A DNA stretch of 64,000 nucleotides from Lysobacter defluvii IMMIB APB-9 = DSM 18482. GTDB lineage: Bacteria; Pseudomonadota; Gammaproteobacteria; Xanthomonadales; Xanthomonadaceae. Numbering within the stretch: position 1 is the stretch's first letter; each line of letters opens with the position of its first letter. The notes beneath the pieces are model-generated. The model had not been told where the DNA came from. It saw only the letters and a program-made list of their open reading frames with translations, and did no database searches. A program made the position numbers and the translations under genes. Positions 18,646 to 29,532 of the stretch are shown piece after piece. The stretch is from positions 211,115 through 275,114 of the forward strand of contig NZ_KE384007.1 of assembly GCF_000423325.1 (NCBI RefSeq), written 5' to 3'.

Positions 18646-19742
18646 GCCGTCGCCTCCCGGCGGCGCGAGCGCCTCGGGCGCCGCAGGGCTCCGTCACCCA
18701 GGTACATCCAGACGGCCAGCGCCAGCAGCGGCAGCGACAGCCACCACAGGCCGAGCTCCGGCGCGATGCGGCCGGAGGCGATCCAGCGCTCGCCCATCTG
18801 CGCCAGGCTCATCCCGACGAGGTAGCCCAGCACGCCGATCACCATGCCGCCCCAGCGCGCCTGGCGCGGGGTGGTGCGGGCCAGCGGCACCGCCAGCAGC
18901 CCGAAGGCCAGCGCCAGCAGCGGCGGGGCGATGCGGAAGTGCAGCTGGCCGGCGGCGGCACGGCGCGGATCGCCGACCAGCTCGGTGGTCGGCATCACAT
19001 CGGGGTCCTCCGGGTCGTAGCGCGCCTCGCCGGCGGGCAGTTGCACCTCGTTGGCGGCGTAGCGCATCAGGCGGTAGTCCAGCCCCTCGTCCACCGGCCC
19101 CTCGACCTGGAAGCCGTCGTGCAGGCGCAGGTAGCGCGCGCCGCTGTCCTCGACCTCCAGCCGTCCGGTGCGGGCGGTGGTGATGTCCTGCCGGTCGCCG
19201 TCCTGGCGGTGGATGAAGATGCGCGAAAAGCCGGTGCCGTCGCCAGACATCGCGCCGATGTAGACCACCCCGCCGCCACCGGGCAGCTCGGTGAACGAGC
19301 CCGGCTCCAGCCCCGACACGACCAGGTTGCGGTTGGCCTCGGCGATCATCTGCCGGGACATCCGCTCGGCCATCGGACCCAGCCACAGCGAGCACAGCGC
19401 GACCACCACGACCACCGGCAGCACCAGCGCCAGGACCGGGCGCAGCAGCTGCTTCGGGCCGATGCCGACGGAGGTGATCACCGGCATCTCCGAATCCCGG
19501 TACAGCCGCCCCATGCCCAGCATCATGCCCAGCAGCAGGGCCAGTGGAAGGATCAGCGGCAGCCAGTTGAGCAGCACCAGCCCCAGCTGCGAGAACATCA
19601 GCCCCGCCGGCAGGCGGCCGTTGGCGATGTCCTTCAGCACGTCGGTGATCACGCCGCCGACGCTGACGATCAGCAACACCACCAGGGCGGCGAAGGTCGA
19701 CTGGGCAAGTTCGCCCAGCAGGTAGCGGTGGAGCTTGGGCAT
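18642..19742 (-). CDS. lptF: LPS export permease LptF
   Basis: Partner of LptG in the LPS transporter. It has 366 residues, the same length as the E. coli protein. N-terminal helices are at residues ~15-35, ~50-75 and ~100-122, followed by a periplasmic domain (residues ~130-265) and C-terminal helices from ~270. The cytoplasmic loop MGRLYRDSEMPVITSVGIG matches the LptF coupling helix. It is the first gene of lptFG and is divergent from pepA, as in many gammaproteobacteria. Confidence 0.94.
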   Translation of the reverse strand: MPKLHRYLLGELAQSTFAALVVLLIVSVGGVITDVLKDIANGRLPAGLMFSQLGLVLLNWLPLILPLALLLGMMLGMGRLYRDSEMPVITSVGIGPKQLLRPVLALVLPVVVVVALCSLWLGPMAERMSRQMIAEANRNLVVSGLEPGSFTELPGGGGVVYIGAMSGDGTGFSRIFIHRQDGDRQDITTARTGRLEVEDSGARYLRLHDGFQVEGPVDEGLDYRLMRYAANEVQLPAGEARYDPEDPDVMPTTELVGDPRRAAAGQLHFRIAPPLLALAFGLLAVPLARTTPRQARWGGMVIGVLGYLVGMSLAQMGERWIASGRIAPELGLWWLSLPLLALAVWMYLGDGALRRPRRSRRREATA

Positions 19743-20028
19743 CAGGCGCTGCGCCGGTGTGTAGGGATAAGGTCCGCCAAGGTGGCACCGGCACCCTCAA
19801 CAGGGTGTATGGGCCGACCCCGGCGACAGGGGCCGCTTTTGGGTGAAGGCCGCCGCAGGGCTTAGACTTGCCGTTTGGCCCGCGCCCGCCACGTCGCCCC
19901 GCTGGGACGCCGCGGCAGTCACGACCCGGTCCGGCACCGCATCCGCGGCCTTCGCGCCGCGCATTCTACGTGCTGGCCGGCCGGGCGCCATCGCGGGCCC
20001 CTCCCCCACCTGTCCGGAATCCTGTCGT

Positions 20029-21537
<1,509 letters not shown>

Positions 21538-21550
21538 TCCCGCCGCGTAG

Positions 21551-21973
21551 ATGAAGGCCGACTTCTACCTGATCCAGAAGGAGCGGTTCCGCGAGGAGCC
21601 GCTCCGCCTCGTCTGCGAGCTGGCCAAGCGCGCCTTCGCCAACAGCCTGCCGACCCTGGTGCTGGTGCGCGACCGCGCCCAGGCCGAGGAGCTCGACGAC
21701 CTGCTGTGGTCGTTCGAGCCCGACGCCTTCATCCCGCACCAGATCGCCGGCGAGGACATGGACGAGGAAGAAGCCGACGTACTGATCGCCCCCCCCGACG
21801 CCGACGCCCCGATGCGCCCGCTGGTGATCAACCTGCGCGATGCCGCGGTGGAAGGCGGCTTCGAGCGCGTGCTGGAAGTGGTGCCCGCCGACCCCGCGGC
21901 GCGTGATCCGCTGCGGGAGCGGTGGCGGCAGTACAAGGCGCGTGGATTCGAGTTGAAGAAGCACGATATGTAG
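21551..21973 (+). CDS. holC: DNA polymerase III chi subunit HolC
   Basis: Clamp-loader accessory subunit that binds SSB and the psi subunit. It has 140 residues and begins MKADFYLIQ, the family start. The chi fold is seen in LRLVCELAKRAFANSLPTLV, DDLLWSFEPDAFIPHQIAGE and PLVINLRDAA. It follows pepA by 13 bases (pepA-holC-valS order as in E. coli). A divergent psi-like gene lies 4 kb away. Confidence 0.93.
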   Translation: MKADFYLIQKERFREEPLRLVCELAKRAFANSLPTLVLVRDRAQAEELDDLLWSFEPDAFIPHQIAGEDMDEEEADVLIAPPDADAPMRPLVINLRDAAVEGGFERVLEVVPADPAARDPLRERWRQYKARGFELKKHDM

Positions 21974-21982
21974 TCCCCGAAT

Positions 21983-22170
21983 TCCCTTCTCCCGCTTGCG
22001 GGAGAAGGTGCCCGAAGGGCGGATGAGGGCAGCTTTTGATTTTGTTTTTTTGGTTCTGCGCCGGAAGGCGAAGACAAGATCAAAAACTCCCCTCACCCCA
22101 GCCCTCTCCCGCACGCGGGAGAGGGGGAACGACACACCCCGGCCCTCTCCCGCAGGCGGGAGAGGGGGAA
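21983..22170. repeat. Family A paired palindromic repeats between holC and valS
   Basis: Hairpin CTTCTCCCGCTTGCGGGAGA with boxes GGTGCCCGAAGGGCGGATGA at ~21983-22028, a T-rich spacer, then two CTCTCCCGC-N-GCGGGAGAG hairpins at ~22104-22127 and ~22144-22166. The last hairpin ends AGAGGGGGAAAAG within 15 bases of the valS start, so the repeat appears to supply the purine-rich ribosome-binding region of valS. Confidence 0.9.
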
Positions 22171-22179
22171 AAGCGAAAA

Positions 22180-25107
22180 ATGACCGACACCCTGCCCGCC
22201 AGCTACGACCCCACCCAGTTCGAATCCCGGCTCTACGAGCGCTGGGAGGCCGAGGGGCTGTTCAAGCCCAGCGGCACGGGCACGCCCTACTCGGTGCTGC
22301 TGCCGCCGCCCAACGTCACCGGCACGCTGCACATGGGGCACGCGTTCCAGCACACGCTGCAGGACGCGCTGGTGCGCTACCACCGCATGCGCGGCTTCGA
22401 CACGCTGTGGCAGATGGGCAGCGACCATGCGGGCATCGCCACCGAGATGGTGGTCAGCCGCAACCTGGACCGCGAGGGCAAGGGCGAGACCCGCGACTCG
22501 CTGGGCCGGGACGGCTTCATCGGCAAGGTCTGGGAGTGGAAGCACGAGTCCGGCGGCACCATCGAGCGGCAGATGCGCCGGATGGGCACCTCGGGTGACT
22601 GGTCGCGCAGCGTCTTCACCATGGACCCGATGCCGGCGAAGGCCGTCGTCGAGGCCTTCGTGCGCCTGCACGAGGAGGGCCTGGTCTACCGCGGCCAGCG
22701 GCTGGTCAACTGGGATCCGGTGCTGCAGACCGCGATCTCCGACCTGGAGGTCGCCAACGAGGAAGAGGACGGCCACCTGTGGTCGATCGCCTACCCGCTC
22801 GCCGACGGCTCCGGCCAGCTGGTGGTCGCCACCACCCGCCCGGAAACCATGCTGGGCGACACCGCGGTGATGGTGCATCCCGACGACGAGCGCTACGTCC
22901 ACCTGGTCGGCCGCACCGTCGCCCTGCCGCTGACCGGGCGCGAGATCCCGATCATCGCCGACGCCTATGTCGACCGCGAGTTCGGCACCGGCGTGGTCAA
23001 GGTCACCCCGGCGCACGACTTCAACGACTACCAGGTCGGCCTGCGCCACGCCCTGCCGCTGCTGAACATCCTGACCCCGACCGCAAAGGTGATCGGCGGC
23101 GAGGATGCAAGCGAGGGCGAGCTCGAACGCGCGAACACCGCCGGCATCCCGCAGCACTACCGCGGCCTGGACCGCTACGAGGCCCGCAAGGCCGTGCTCG
23201 CCGACCTGGAGGCCGCCGGCCTGCTGGTGGAAGACAAGCCGCACAAGCTGCAGGTCCCGCGCGGCGACCGCACCGGCCAGGTGATCGAGCCGTACCTGAC
23301 CGACCAGTGGTTCGTGAAGATGGACGCCCTCGGCGCCCGCGGCCTGGAACTGGCCGAGAGCGGGAAGGTCCGGTTCGTCCCCGGCAACTGGATCAACACC
23401 TACCGCCACTGGATGGAGAACATCCAGGACTGGTGCATCAGCCGCCAGCTGTGGTGGGGCCACCGCATCCCGGCCTGGTACGACCCGGCCGGCAACATCC
23501 ACGTCGGCCGCGACGAGGCCGAGGTGCGCGCGAAGTACGGCCTGGCCGACGACGTCCCGCTGCGCCAGGACGAGGACGTGCTGGAGACCTGGTTCTCGTC
23601 CGCCCTGTGGCCCTTCTCCACCCAGGGCTGGCCGGACGAAGCCGCGATGGCCGGACTCGGCATCGACCGCTACCTGCCCTCGTCCGTGCTGGTGACCGGC
23701 TTCGACATCATCTTCTTCTGGGTCGCCCGGATGATCATGATGACCGACCACTTCACCGGCGAAGTGCCCTTCCACGACGTCTACGTCACCGGCCTGGTCC
23801 GCGACAAGGACGGCCAGAAGATGTCCAAGTCCAAGGGCAACATCCTCGACCCCCTGGACCTGATCGACGGCATCAGCCTGGACGACCTGGTCGCCAAGCG
23901 CACCACCGGCCTGATGCAGCCGAAGATGGCCGAGAAGATCGCAAAGGCGACCCGCCGCGAGTTCCCCGACGGCATCCCCGCCTTCGGCGCCGACGCCCTG
24001 CGCTTCACCATGGCCGCCCTCGCCGGCCACGGCCGCGACATCAAGTTCGACCTCGGCCGCGCCGAAGGCTACAAGAACTTCTGCAACAAACTCTGGAACG
24101 CCACCCGCTTCGTCCTCATGAACACCGAGGGCTTTTCCCTCCCCGCGGCTCCTTCCCTTCTCCCGCCTGCGGGAGAAGGTGCCCGAAGGGCGGATGAGGG
24201 CAGTTCCCAAGTCCACCAGGCAACCCCACTACCCCCCACCCCCACCACCGACGCCCAACGCTGGATCCTCTCCCGCCTCGAAGCCACCGCCGCCGAAGCC
24301 GCCAGGCACTTCGCCGACTACCGCTTCGACCTGCTCAGCCAGGCCCTCTACGAGTTCGCCTGGAACGACTTCTGCGACTGGTTCGTCGAACTGGCCAAGC
24401 CGGCCCTGCACGGCGACACCGATACCGGGGAAGGCCGCGCCGCCGCCGACAGCACCCGCCACACCCTGCTGTACGTGCTCGAGCGCCTGCTCGCCCTGCT
24501 GCACCCGCTGGTCCCGTTCGTGACCGAGGAACTGTGGCAGCAGGTGGCGCCGCGCCTGGGCCTGCCGGCCGGCTCCATCATGGTCCAGCGCTACCCCGAG
24601 CCCGGCGACATCCAGGTCGACGACCAGGCCCGCGCCGAAGCCGACGTCGAGTGGCTCAAGGCGATGGTCTCGGCGATCCGCCGGGTCCGCGGCGAGCTCA
24701 ACGTTCCCCCGTCGAAGCAGGTCACCCTGCTGCTGGCCGACGCCAGCGAGGATGACCGCCGCCGCATCGATCGCTTCGACGCCTCGCTGCGCTTTCTCGG
24801 CAAGCTCGAGCGCATCGACCTGCTCGCCAGCACCGCGGACGCCCCCGCCGCCGCGACCGCCGTGGTCGGCGAGCTCAAGCTGCTGGTCCCTCTGGAAGGC
24901 CTGGTCGACCTGGACGCCGAACGCGCCCGTCTCGACAAGGAGCTGAAGAAGGTCGACGCCGAGATCGCCAAGTGCAAGGGCAAGCTGGCGAACGAGACCT
25001 TCGTTGCCAACGCCCCCGCCGCGGTGGTCGAGCAGGAGCGCAAGCGGCTGGTTGACTGGACGACGCAGCGCGAGGCCTTGGCTTCCCAGCGGGCGCGAAT
25101 GGGCTAG
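22180..25107 (+). CDS. valS: Valine-tRNA ligase ValS
   Basis: Class I aminoacyl-tRNA synthetase with editing activity. It has 975 residues (E. coli 951). HIGH motif [13 protein letters not shown] at ~residue 43, editing domain ([20 protein letters not shown]), KMSKS loop [15 protein letters not shown] at ~residue 546, anticodon-binding domain, and a C-terminal coiled-coil arm ([20 protein letters not shown]). A family A repeat is translated in frame at about residues 655-690 ([16 protein letters not shown]), between the catalytic region ([12 protein letters not shown]) and the anticodon-binding helices (AQRWILSRL). This accounts for the extra length. Confidence 0.97.
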   Translation: MTDTLPASYDPTQFESRLYERWEAEGLFKPSGTGTPYSVLLPPPNVTGTLHMGHAFQHTLQDALVRYHRMRGFDTLWQMGSDHAGIATEMVVSRNLDREGKGETRDSLGRDGFIGKVWEWKHESGGTIERQMRRMGTSGDWSRSVFTMDPMPAKAVVEAFVRLHEEGLVYRGQRLVNWDPVLQTAISDLEVANEEEDGHLWSIAYPLADGSGQLVVATTRPETMLGDTAVMVHPDDERYVHLVGRTVALPLTGREIPIIADAYVDREFGTGVVKVTPAHDFNDYQVGLRHALPLLNILTPTAKVIGGEDASEGELERANTAGIPQHYRGLDRYEARKAVLADLEAAGLLVEDKPHKLQVPRGDRTGQVIEPYLTDQWFVKMDALGARGLELAESGKVRFVPGNWINTYRHWMENIQDWCISRQLWWGHRIPAWYDPAGNIHVGRDEAEVRAKYGLADDVPLRQDEDVLETWFSSALWPFSTQGWPDEAAMAGLGIDRYLPSSVLVTGFDIIFFWVARMIMMTDHFTGEVPFHDVYVTGLVRDKDGQKMSKSKGNILDPLDLIDGISLDDLVAKRTTGLMQPKMAEKIAKATRREFPDGIPAFGADALRFTMAALAGHGRDIKFDLGRAEGYKNFCNKLWNATRFVLMNTEGFSLPAAPSLLPPAGEGARRADEGSSQVHQATPLPPTPTTDAQRWILSRLEATAAEAARHFADYRFDLLSQALYEFAWNDFCDWFVELAKPALHGDTDTGEGRAAADSTRHTLLYVLERLLALLHPLVPFVTEELWQQVAPRLGLPAGSIMVQRYPEPGDIQVDDQARAEADVEWLKAMVSAIRRVRGELNVPPSKQVTLLLADASEDDRRRIDRFDASLRFLGKLERIDLLASTADAPAAATAVVGELKLLVPLEGLVDLDAERARLDKELKKVDAEIAKCKGKLANETFVANAPAAVVEQERKRLVDWTTQREALASQRARMG
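24153..24203. repeat. Half of a family A repeat inserted in frame in valS
   Basis: CTTCTCCCGCCTGCGGGAGA followed by the GGTGCCCGAAGGGCGGATGA box. It is one hairpin only, without the second arm found in the intergenic copies. It is translated [15 protein letters not shown], nearly the same peptide that the copy in purL produces. Confidence 0.88.
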
Positions 25108-25129
25108 GGCCGCCACTCCGCCCCTGCCG

Positions 25130-25262
25130 TTATCCCCGCGCAAGCGGGGATCCAGACCCGCGCCATCGCCGACGGGGGTGCCATCCGCAGCCGGGAAAGC
25201 CCCTGGATCCCCACGTGCGCGGGGATGACGGGGAGCTACCTCCGCGTGCGCGGGGATGACGG
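25130..25262. repeat. Family B palindromic repeats between valS and rimI
   Basis: TATCCCCGCGCAAGCGGGGA followed by TCCAG, then two further copies in the opposite sense (CCTGGATCCCCACGTGCGCG..., CTCCGCGTGCGCGGGGATGA) within 130 bases. It lies between convergent genes and may act as a bidirectional transcription barrier (inference). Confidence 0.85.
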
Positions 25263-25739
25263 TCAATCCGGCAGCAACTCCATCGCCATCACGATCGCGT
25301 CCTCCCGCCCGTCCCGCGACGGGTAGTAGCGCGGTCGGCGGCCGATCTCGTTGAAGCCGAGCGACTCGTACAGGTGGATCGCCGGAGGGTTGCTCGGGCG
25401 GACCTCCAGGAAGATCCGCTCGGCGCGGTGCTGGCGCGCGAGCTTGAGCAGGTTGCCCATCATCACCCGCCCCAGGCCCTGCCCCTGCAGCCTTGGGTCG
25501 ACGCAGATGTTGAGCACGTGCGCCTCGCCGGCGGCGACGGAGAGCAGGAAATAGCCGATCAGGCGTTCGTCGTGCTGCAGCACCCAGCACGAGTAGTTCG
25601 CGCGCAGGCAGTCGCGGAAGGTCCCCAGCGACCAGGGGAACTCGTAGGCGCGGACCTCCAGGGCGTGGACCGCGTCCAGGTCCGCTTCGCGCATCGGGCG
25701 CAGCCGGCCGGTGACCGGCGCCGGCCGGGCGGCGTTCAT
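25263..25739 (-). CDS. rimI: Ribosomal protein S18-alanine N-acetyltransferase RimI
   Basis: GNAT acetyltransferase that modifies the N-terminal alanine of S18. It has 158 residues. GNAT motifs: LRPMREADLDAVHALEVRAY, FPWSLGTFRDCL (RimI-typical), acetyl-CoA loop RLQGQGLGRVMM, and LEVRPSNPPAIHLYESLGF. The ATG overlaps the upstream gene's stop by four bases (ATGA). The gene order holD-like/rimI parallels holD-rimI of E. coli. Confidence 0.93.
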   Translation of the reverse strand: MNAARPAPVTGRLRPMREADLDAVHALEVRAYEFPWSLGTFRDCLRANYSCWVLQHDERLIGYFLLSVAAGEAHVLNICVDPRLQGQGLGRVMMGNLLKLARQHRAERIFLEVRPSNPPAIHLYESLGFNEIGRRPRYYPSRDGREDAIVMAMELLPD

Positions 25740-26278
25740 TGACGCGACTCCCGGCGCAACGCGCGCAGGGCCGGCCACAACGCGCGCTTGGCGGCCGGGT
25801 CGCGGTGCAGCCGCGACAGCTCGACCTCCATGGCACGCAGGCGCTCGCGGCCGGCATCGCCTTCCAGGCCCGCGGCCCGGAGGAGCTGCTCGAGCAGGGG
25901 CGCGAAGCGGGGATTGCCGAAGTCGCGCTCGCGGCGTGCCTGGGCGATCGCCACCAGCTTGGCGGAAGTGTCCGTACGCGGCGCTGCCGATGCGGGCGAG
26001 GTGTCCGCCGCCGGCGGAGCGGCGGTCGGCCCGGTGCCAGGGCGCGACGGGGCATCGCGGCGGGGCGGCCGCGACGTCGTGTCGCGGGCACGCAGCCCGG
26101 CGGGCGGGGGCGGCGCGCCCTCCGATCCGGAGCGCTGCGGGGGTGGGCCGGTTCGCTCCTCCGGCAACGCCCCACCGGCACGCGCCGCACCCTGCGGCCA
26201 GTCCGGCTCGCGGCGGACGAGCACCGGGTACCCGAGCGCACGCAGCCACTGGGCCTGTTGCGCGCTCCACCCGCTCAC
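25736..26278 (-). CDS. holD: Probable divergent DNA polymerase III psi subunit (HolD-like)
   Basis: A 180-residue protein from a GTG overlapping the pssA stop (GTGA). The N terminus SGWSAQQAQWLRALGYPVLV resembles the start of E. coli psi (Trp/Gln-rich, then LxxLGI and a basic LRR-type stretch). The C terminus LHRDPAAKRALWPALRAL resembles the psi ending with NPTARAALW. The middle (residues ~35-110) is a low-complexity Pro/Ala/Arg/Gly linker, and no psi core fold is obvious. Immediate linkage to rimI, as in E. coli, supports the call. Without a profile search it could instead be an unrelated conserved hypothetical protein. Confidence 0.55.
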   Translation of the reverse strand: MSGWSAQQAQWLRALGYPVLVRREPDWPQGAARAGGALPEERTGPPPQRSGSEGAPPPPAGLRARDTTSRPPRRDAPSRPGTGPTAAPPAADTSPASAAPRTDTSAKLVAIAQARRERDFGNPRFAPLLEQLLRAAGLEGDAGRERLRAMEVELSRLHRDPAAKRALWPALRALRRESRQ

Positions 26279-27063
26279 CGGCTCTCCTCCTCCGGTGCCG
26301 CGGCCGGACGCAGGCGCCGCCAGCCCGCGGCGACCGGCCCCGAGAGTGCGTACAGCACGCCGGCGGTCAGCAGCACGAACGGCGGGTCGATCGCCAAGGC
26401 GACCGCGACCACGAGCATCACCACGCCCATCAGGAACGGCATGCGGTCGCTGCGCGGCCCGCCGCCCTTGAAGCTGAAGTAGCGGATCGGGCTGACCATC
26501 ATCAGCGCGGCGGCGACCGTTACTGCCAGCGCCGCGTAGCGCAGCTCGCCGCCCACGTAGCCGCGGTCGAAGAAGGTCCACACGAAGCTCGCCATCAATC
26601 CGGCGGCGGCGGGACTGGCCAGGCCGATGAACCAGCGCTTGTCGACCTGCCCCACCTGCGAGTTGAAGCGCGCCAGGCGCAGCGCGGCGCAGGCGGCGTA
26701 CAGGAAGGCGGCCGCCCAGCCCACCTTGCGCAGCGTGGTGCCGTCCAGCGCCATCGAGGCCAGCGCCCAGTGGTACATCACCAGCGCCGGCGCCAGGCCG
26801 AAGCTGATCAGGTCGGCCAGCGAGTCGTACTGCACGCCGAACTCGCTCTGGGTGTTGGTCAACCGGGCGACGCGGCCATCCAGCCCATCGAGCACCGCGG
26901 CGACGAAGATCGCGATGCAGGCGTTGTCGTAGATGCCCTGCGTGGCGGCGATGATCGCGTAGAAGCCGGCGAACAGCCCGCCGGTGGTGAACAGGTTGGG
27001 CAACAGGTAGATGCCACGGCCACGGTGGCGCGGGGGCGGCTGGGAGGGGGGCGCGGGTTCCAT
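26275..27063 (-). CDS. pssA: CDP-diacylglycerol-serine O-phosphatidyltransferase PssA
   Basis: Makes phosphatidylserine, the precursor of phosphatidylethanolamine. It has 262 residues with about eight membrane helices. The CDP-alcohol phosphotransferase motif D-G-x2-A-R-x8-G-x3-D-x3-D is complete (DGRVARLTNTQSEFG, then VQYDSLAD). N terminus IYLLPNLFTTGGLFAGFYAI is typical of the small membrane-type PssA. It is first of three overlapping genes (pssA, holD-like, rimI). Confidence 0.95.
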   Translation of the reverse strand: MEPAPPSQPPPRHRGRGIYLLPNLFTTGGLFAGFYAIIAATQGIYDNACIAIFVAAVLDGLDGRVARLTNTQSEFGVQYDSLADLISFGLAPALVMYHWALASMALDGTTLRKVGWAAAFLYAACAALRLARFNSQVGQVDKRWFIGLASPAAAGLMASFVWTFFDRGYVGGELRYAALAVTVAAALMMVSPIRYFSFKGGGPRSDRMPFLMGVVMLVVAVALAIDPPFVLLTAGVLYALSGPVAAGWRRLRPAAAPEEESR

Positions 27064-27160
27064 TTCGGCAGTTTAGCGCTTGCCTGCGCGATGGCGCGGT
27101 GCTGCAATCGGGCGCTGCAGTCCCCCGTCCCTGGTTCCACGACGCAACGGAAAGCACGAC

Positions 27161-27580
27161 ATGCCCTTCCAGACCGTTCCCCGACTGATCCTCGCCGCCC
27201 TGCTCGCCACCGGCCTGGTGGCCCTGCCGGCCGCCGCCCAGGAGCTGTACCAGTGGAAGGACGCGAACGGCGTCACCCACTACTCCGACACCCCGCCGCC
27301 GGCCGGCGCCGAGCACAGCGTGCGCTACATCAGCCACAACGGGGCCGCGAGCCGCGCCGCCAGTCCGGAGGCTGAAGAGGCAGCCTCGGGCGAGAGCGAG
27401 GCCTGCCTGGCCGCGCGGAACAACCTGGCCATGCTCAAGAGCGACGGGCCGGTCGGCGAGGACACCGATGGCGACGGCGTCGCCGACACCGAGCTCGATG
27501 CCGCCCAGCGCCACGCGCAGCTGCAGCTGGCCGAGGCCTCGATCCGGGTGCACTGCGCGCAACCGGCGTCCGCCGACTGA
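27161..27580 (+). CDS. Exported DUF4124-domain protein
   Basis: A 139-residue protein. Residues 1-27 are a signal peptide ([19 protein letters not shown]). The DUF4124 motif [20 protein letters not shown] follows directly. The C-terminal half holds an acidic loop [14 protein letters not shown], similar to calcium-binding thrombospondin type 3 or dockerin-like loops, and two cysteines (residues ~84 and ~133). Function unknown. It lies divergent from pssA and upstream of proS in the same direction, with a 92-base gap. Confidence 0.8.
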   Translation: MPFQTVPRLILAALLATGLVALPAAAQELYQWKDANGVTHYSDTPPPAGAEHSVRYISHNGAASRAASPEAEEAASGESEACLAARNNLAMLKSDGPVGEDTDGDGVADTELDAAQRHAQLQLAEASIRVHCAQPASAD

Positions 27581-27672
27581 CGAAACGCCCGCTTCGGACG
27601 GGTCGCGGCCGGGAGCGTCCGCCGGAGAACGTGCCAGAATGCCGGCCTCCCCCGGTTCAGGCATTGCCCGCC

Positions 27673-29370
27673 ATGCGTCTGTCGCAGTTCCATCTCCGTA
27701 CCAGCAAGGAAATCCCGGCCGAAGCCGAGCTCGCCAGCCACAAGCTGATGCTCAAGGCGGGCATGATCCGCAAGCTCGCCGCCGGACTCTATACCTGGAC
27801 CCCGCTCGGCCTGCGCGTGCTGCGCAAGGTGGAGAAGGTGGTGCGGGAGGAGATGGACGCCGCCGGCGCCATCGAAATGCTGATGCCGAACGTGCAGCCG
27901 CGCGAGCTGTGGGAAGAAACCGGGCGCTGGGAAAAGTTCGGCGGCCAGCTGCTGAAAATGCAGGACCGCAAGGAGGCCTGGTACTGCTACGGACCGACGC
28001 ACGAGGAGGTCATCACCGACTTCGCGCGCAACGAGCTGGCCAGCTACAAGCAGCTGCCGGCGTGTTTCTACCAGATCCAGACCAAGTTCCGCGACGAGAT
28101 CCGCCCGCGCTTCGGCGTGATGCGCGCGCGCGAGTTCCTGATGAAGGATGCCTATTCCTTCCACCTCGATGAGGCCGACCTGCAGCGCCAGTACGAGGTG
28201 ATGTACCAGGCTTACAGCCGGATATTCGAGCGGCTCGGCTTGCGTTTCCGCGCGGTGTTTGCCGATACCGGCGCGATCGGCGGCAGCGCCTCGCACGAGT
28301 TCCACGTGCTGGCCGACTCGGGCGAGGACGCGATCGCCTTCGCCAGTGATTCGGGGTATGCGGCCAACGTGGAGCTTGCCGAGGCGGTCGCGCCCGGCCC
28401 GCGGCCCGAGCCGTCCGAATCCATGCGCGACGTGGAAACCCCGACGCAGAAAACCTGCGAAGCGGTCGCGGCGCTGATGGGCATCCCGCTCCAGCGCACG
28501 GTGAAGACCCTGGCGCTGATGGGCGAGGACGGGTTCGTGGTGGCCCTGCTGCGCGGCGACCACGTGCCCAACGAGATCAAGCTGGCCAAGCTCCCCGGCC
28601 TGGCCGGGTACCGGATGGCGACCGAGGCGGAGATTTCCGAACACCTGGGCGCGGCACCGGGATTCCTCGGGCCGATCAACCCAAAAAAGCCGGTGAAGGT
28701 CGTTGCCGACCGGACCGTTGCCGCAATGGCGGATTTCGTCGTGGGCGCCAACCGCGACGGTTTCCATATTGCCGGGGTGAACTGGGGCCGCGACCTGCCC
28801 GAGCCGAACCTGGTGGCCGATCTGCGCAACGTCGTGGCGGGCGACCCCTCCCCCGACGGCCAGGGCACGCTCTCGATCGCCCGCGGCATCGAAGTGGGAC
28901 ATATCTTCCAGCTCGGCCGCGCGTATGCCGAAGCGATGGAATGCACCGTGCTTGATTCCAACGGCAAGGCCGTGGTGCCGACGATGGGCTGCTACGGGAT
29001 CGGGGTTTCGCGCATCGTCGCGGCCGCGATCGAGCAGAACCACGACGAGAACGGCGTGATCTGGCCGGAGGCCATGGCGCCGTGGCAGGTCGCCATCTGC
29101 GTGATCAATCCCAAGGGCGATGCCGCGGTGGAAGACGCCGCCGCCTCGCTGTACCGGGAGCTGCAGTCCGCCGGCGTCGAGGTGGTCCTGGACGACCGCG
29201 GCCTGCGGCCCGGCTCGATGTTTGCCGATATCGAACTGGTCGGCATCCCGCACCGCGTGGTGGTGTCCGGGCGCGGCCTGGAGGCCGGTACGTTTGAATA
29301 CCGCCACCGCAGCGCGGCGGAATCGGAGAACCTGGACCGCGCTTCCGTGCTGGCTCGACTGGGCGCGTAA
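27673..29370 (+). CDS. proS: Proline-tRNA ligase ProS (bacterial type)
   Basis: Class II synthetase charging tRNA-Pro. It has 565 residues (E. coli 572). Class II motifs 2 and 3: [27 protein letters not shown] (residues ~137-163) and [20 protein letters not shown] (~residue 440). The YbaK-like editing insertion lies between ([20 protein letters not shown] to [20 protein letters not shown]). The C-terminal anticodon-binding domain ends [20 protein letters not shown]. Start [13 protein letters not shown] is the family start; an in-frame start 42 bases upstream is unlikely. Confidence 0.97.
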   Translation: MRLSQFHLRTSKEIPAEAELASHKLMLKAGMIRKLAAGLYTWTPLGLRVLRKVEKVVREEMDAAGAIEMLMPNVQPRELWEETGRWEKFGGQLLKMQDRKEAWYCYGPTHEEVITDFARNELASYKQLPACFYQIQTKFRDEIRPRFGVMRAREFLMKDAYSFHLDEADLQRQYEVMYQAYSRIFERLGLRFRAVFADTGAIGGSASHEFHVLADSGEDAIAFASDSGYAANVELAEAVAPGPRPEPSESMRDVETPTQKTCEAVAALMGIPLQRTVKTLALMGEDGFVVALLRGDHVPNEIKLAKLPGLAGYRMATEAEISEHLGAAPGFLGPINPKKPVKVVADRTVAAMADFVVGANRDGFHIAGVNWGRDLPEPNLVADLRNVVAGDPSPDGQGTLSIARGIEVGHIFQLGRAYAEAMECTVLDSNGKAVVPTMGCYGIGVSRIVAAAIEQNHDENGVIWPEAMAPWQVAICVINPKGDAAVEDAAASLYRELQSAGVEVVLDDRGLRPGSMFADIELVGIPHRVVVSGRGLEAGTFEYRHRSAAESENLDRASVLARLGA

Positions 29371-29399
29371 GGCCATACCCGGAAGCGGGCGGCGGCTCC

Positions 29400-29422
29400 A
29401 CCCGGGGTAAACCCGGGTCCGG
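29400..29422 (+). terminator. Probable terminator of proS
   Basis: Perfect 7-bp stem ACCCGGG/CCCGGGT with loop GTAAA at 29400-29418, followed by CCGGTTTT. It is placed 30 bases after the proS stop. Confidence 0.55.
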
Positions 29423-29532
29423 TTTTGCATTTCCCGCCCCAATCACGCCTTTCCCATTTACTCCGGCGCCGGCACCCCATTAACATGGCCGGCGCGGCCG
29501 CAGTGGCCGGGTTATTCCCCTACGGAGCCCAT

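Noticed and set aside
22093..24216. 707-codon open frame antisense to valS
   Set aside because: Shadow of ValS; no motif, no ribosome-binding site, and biased composition.
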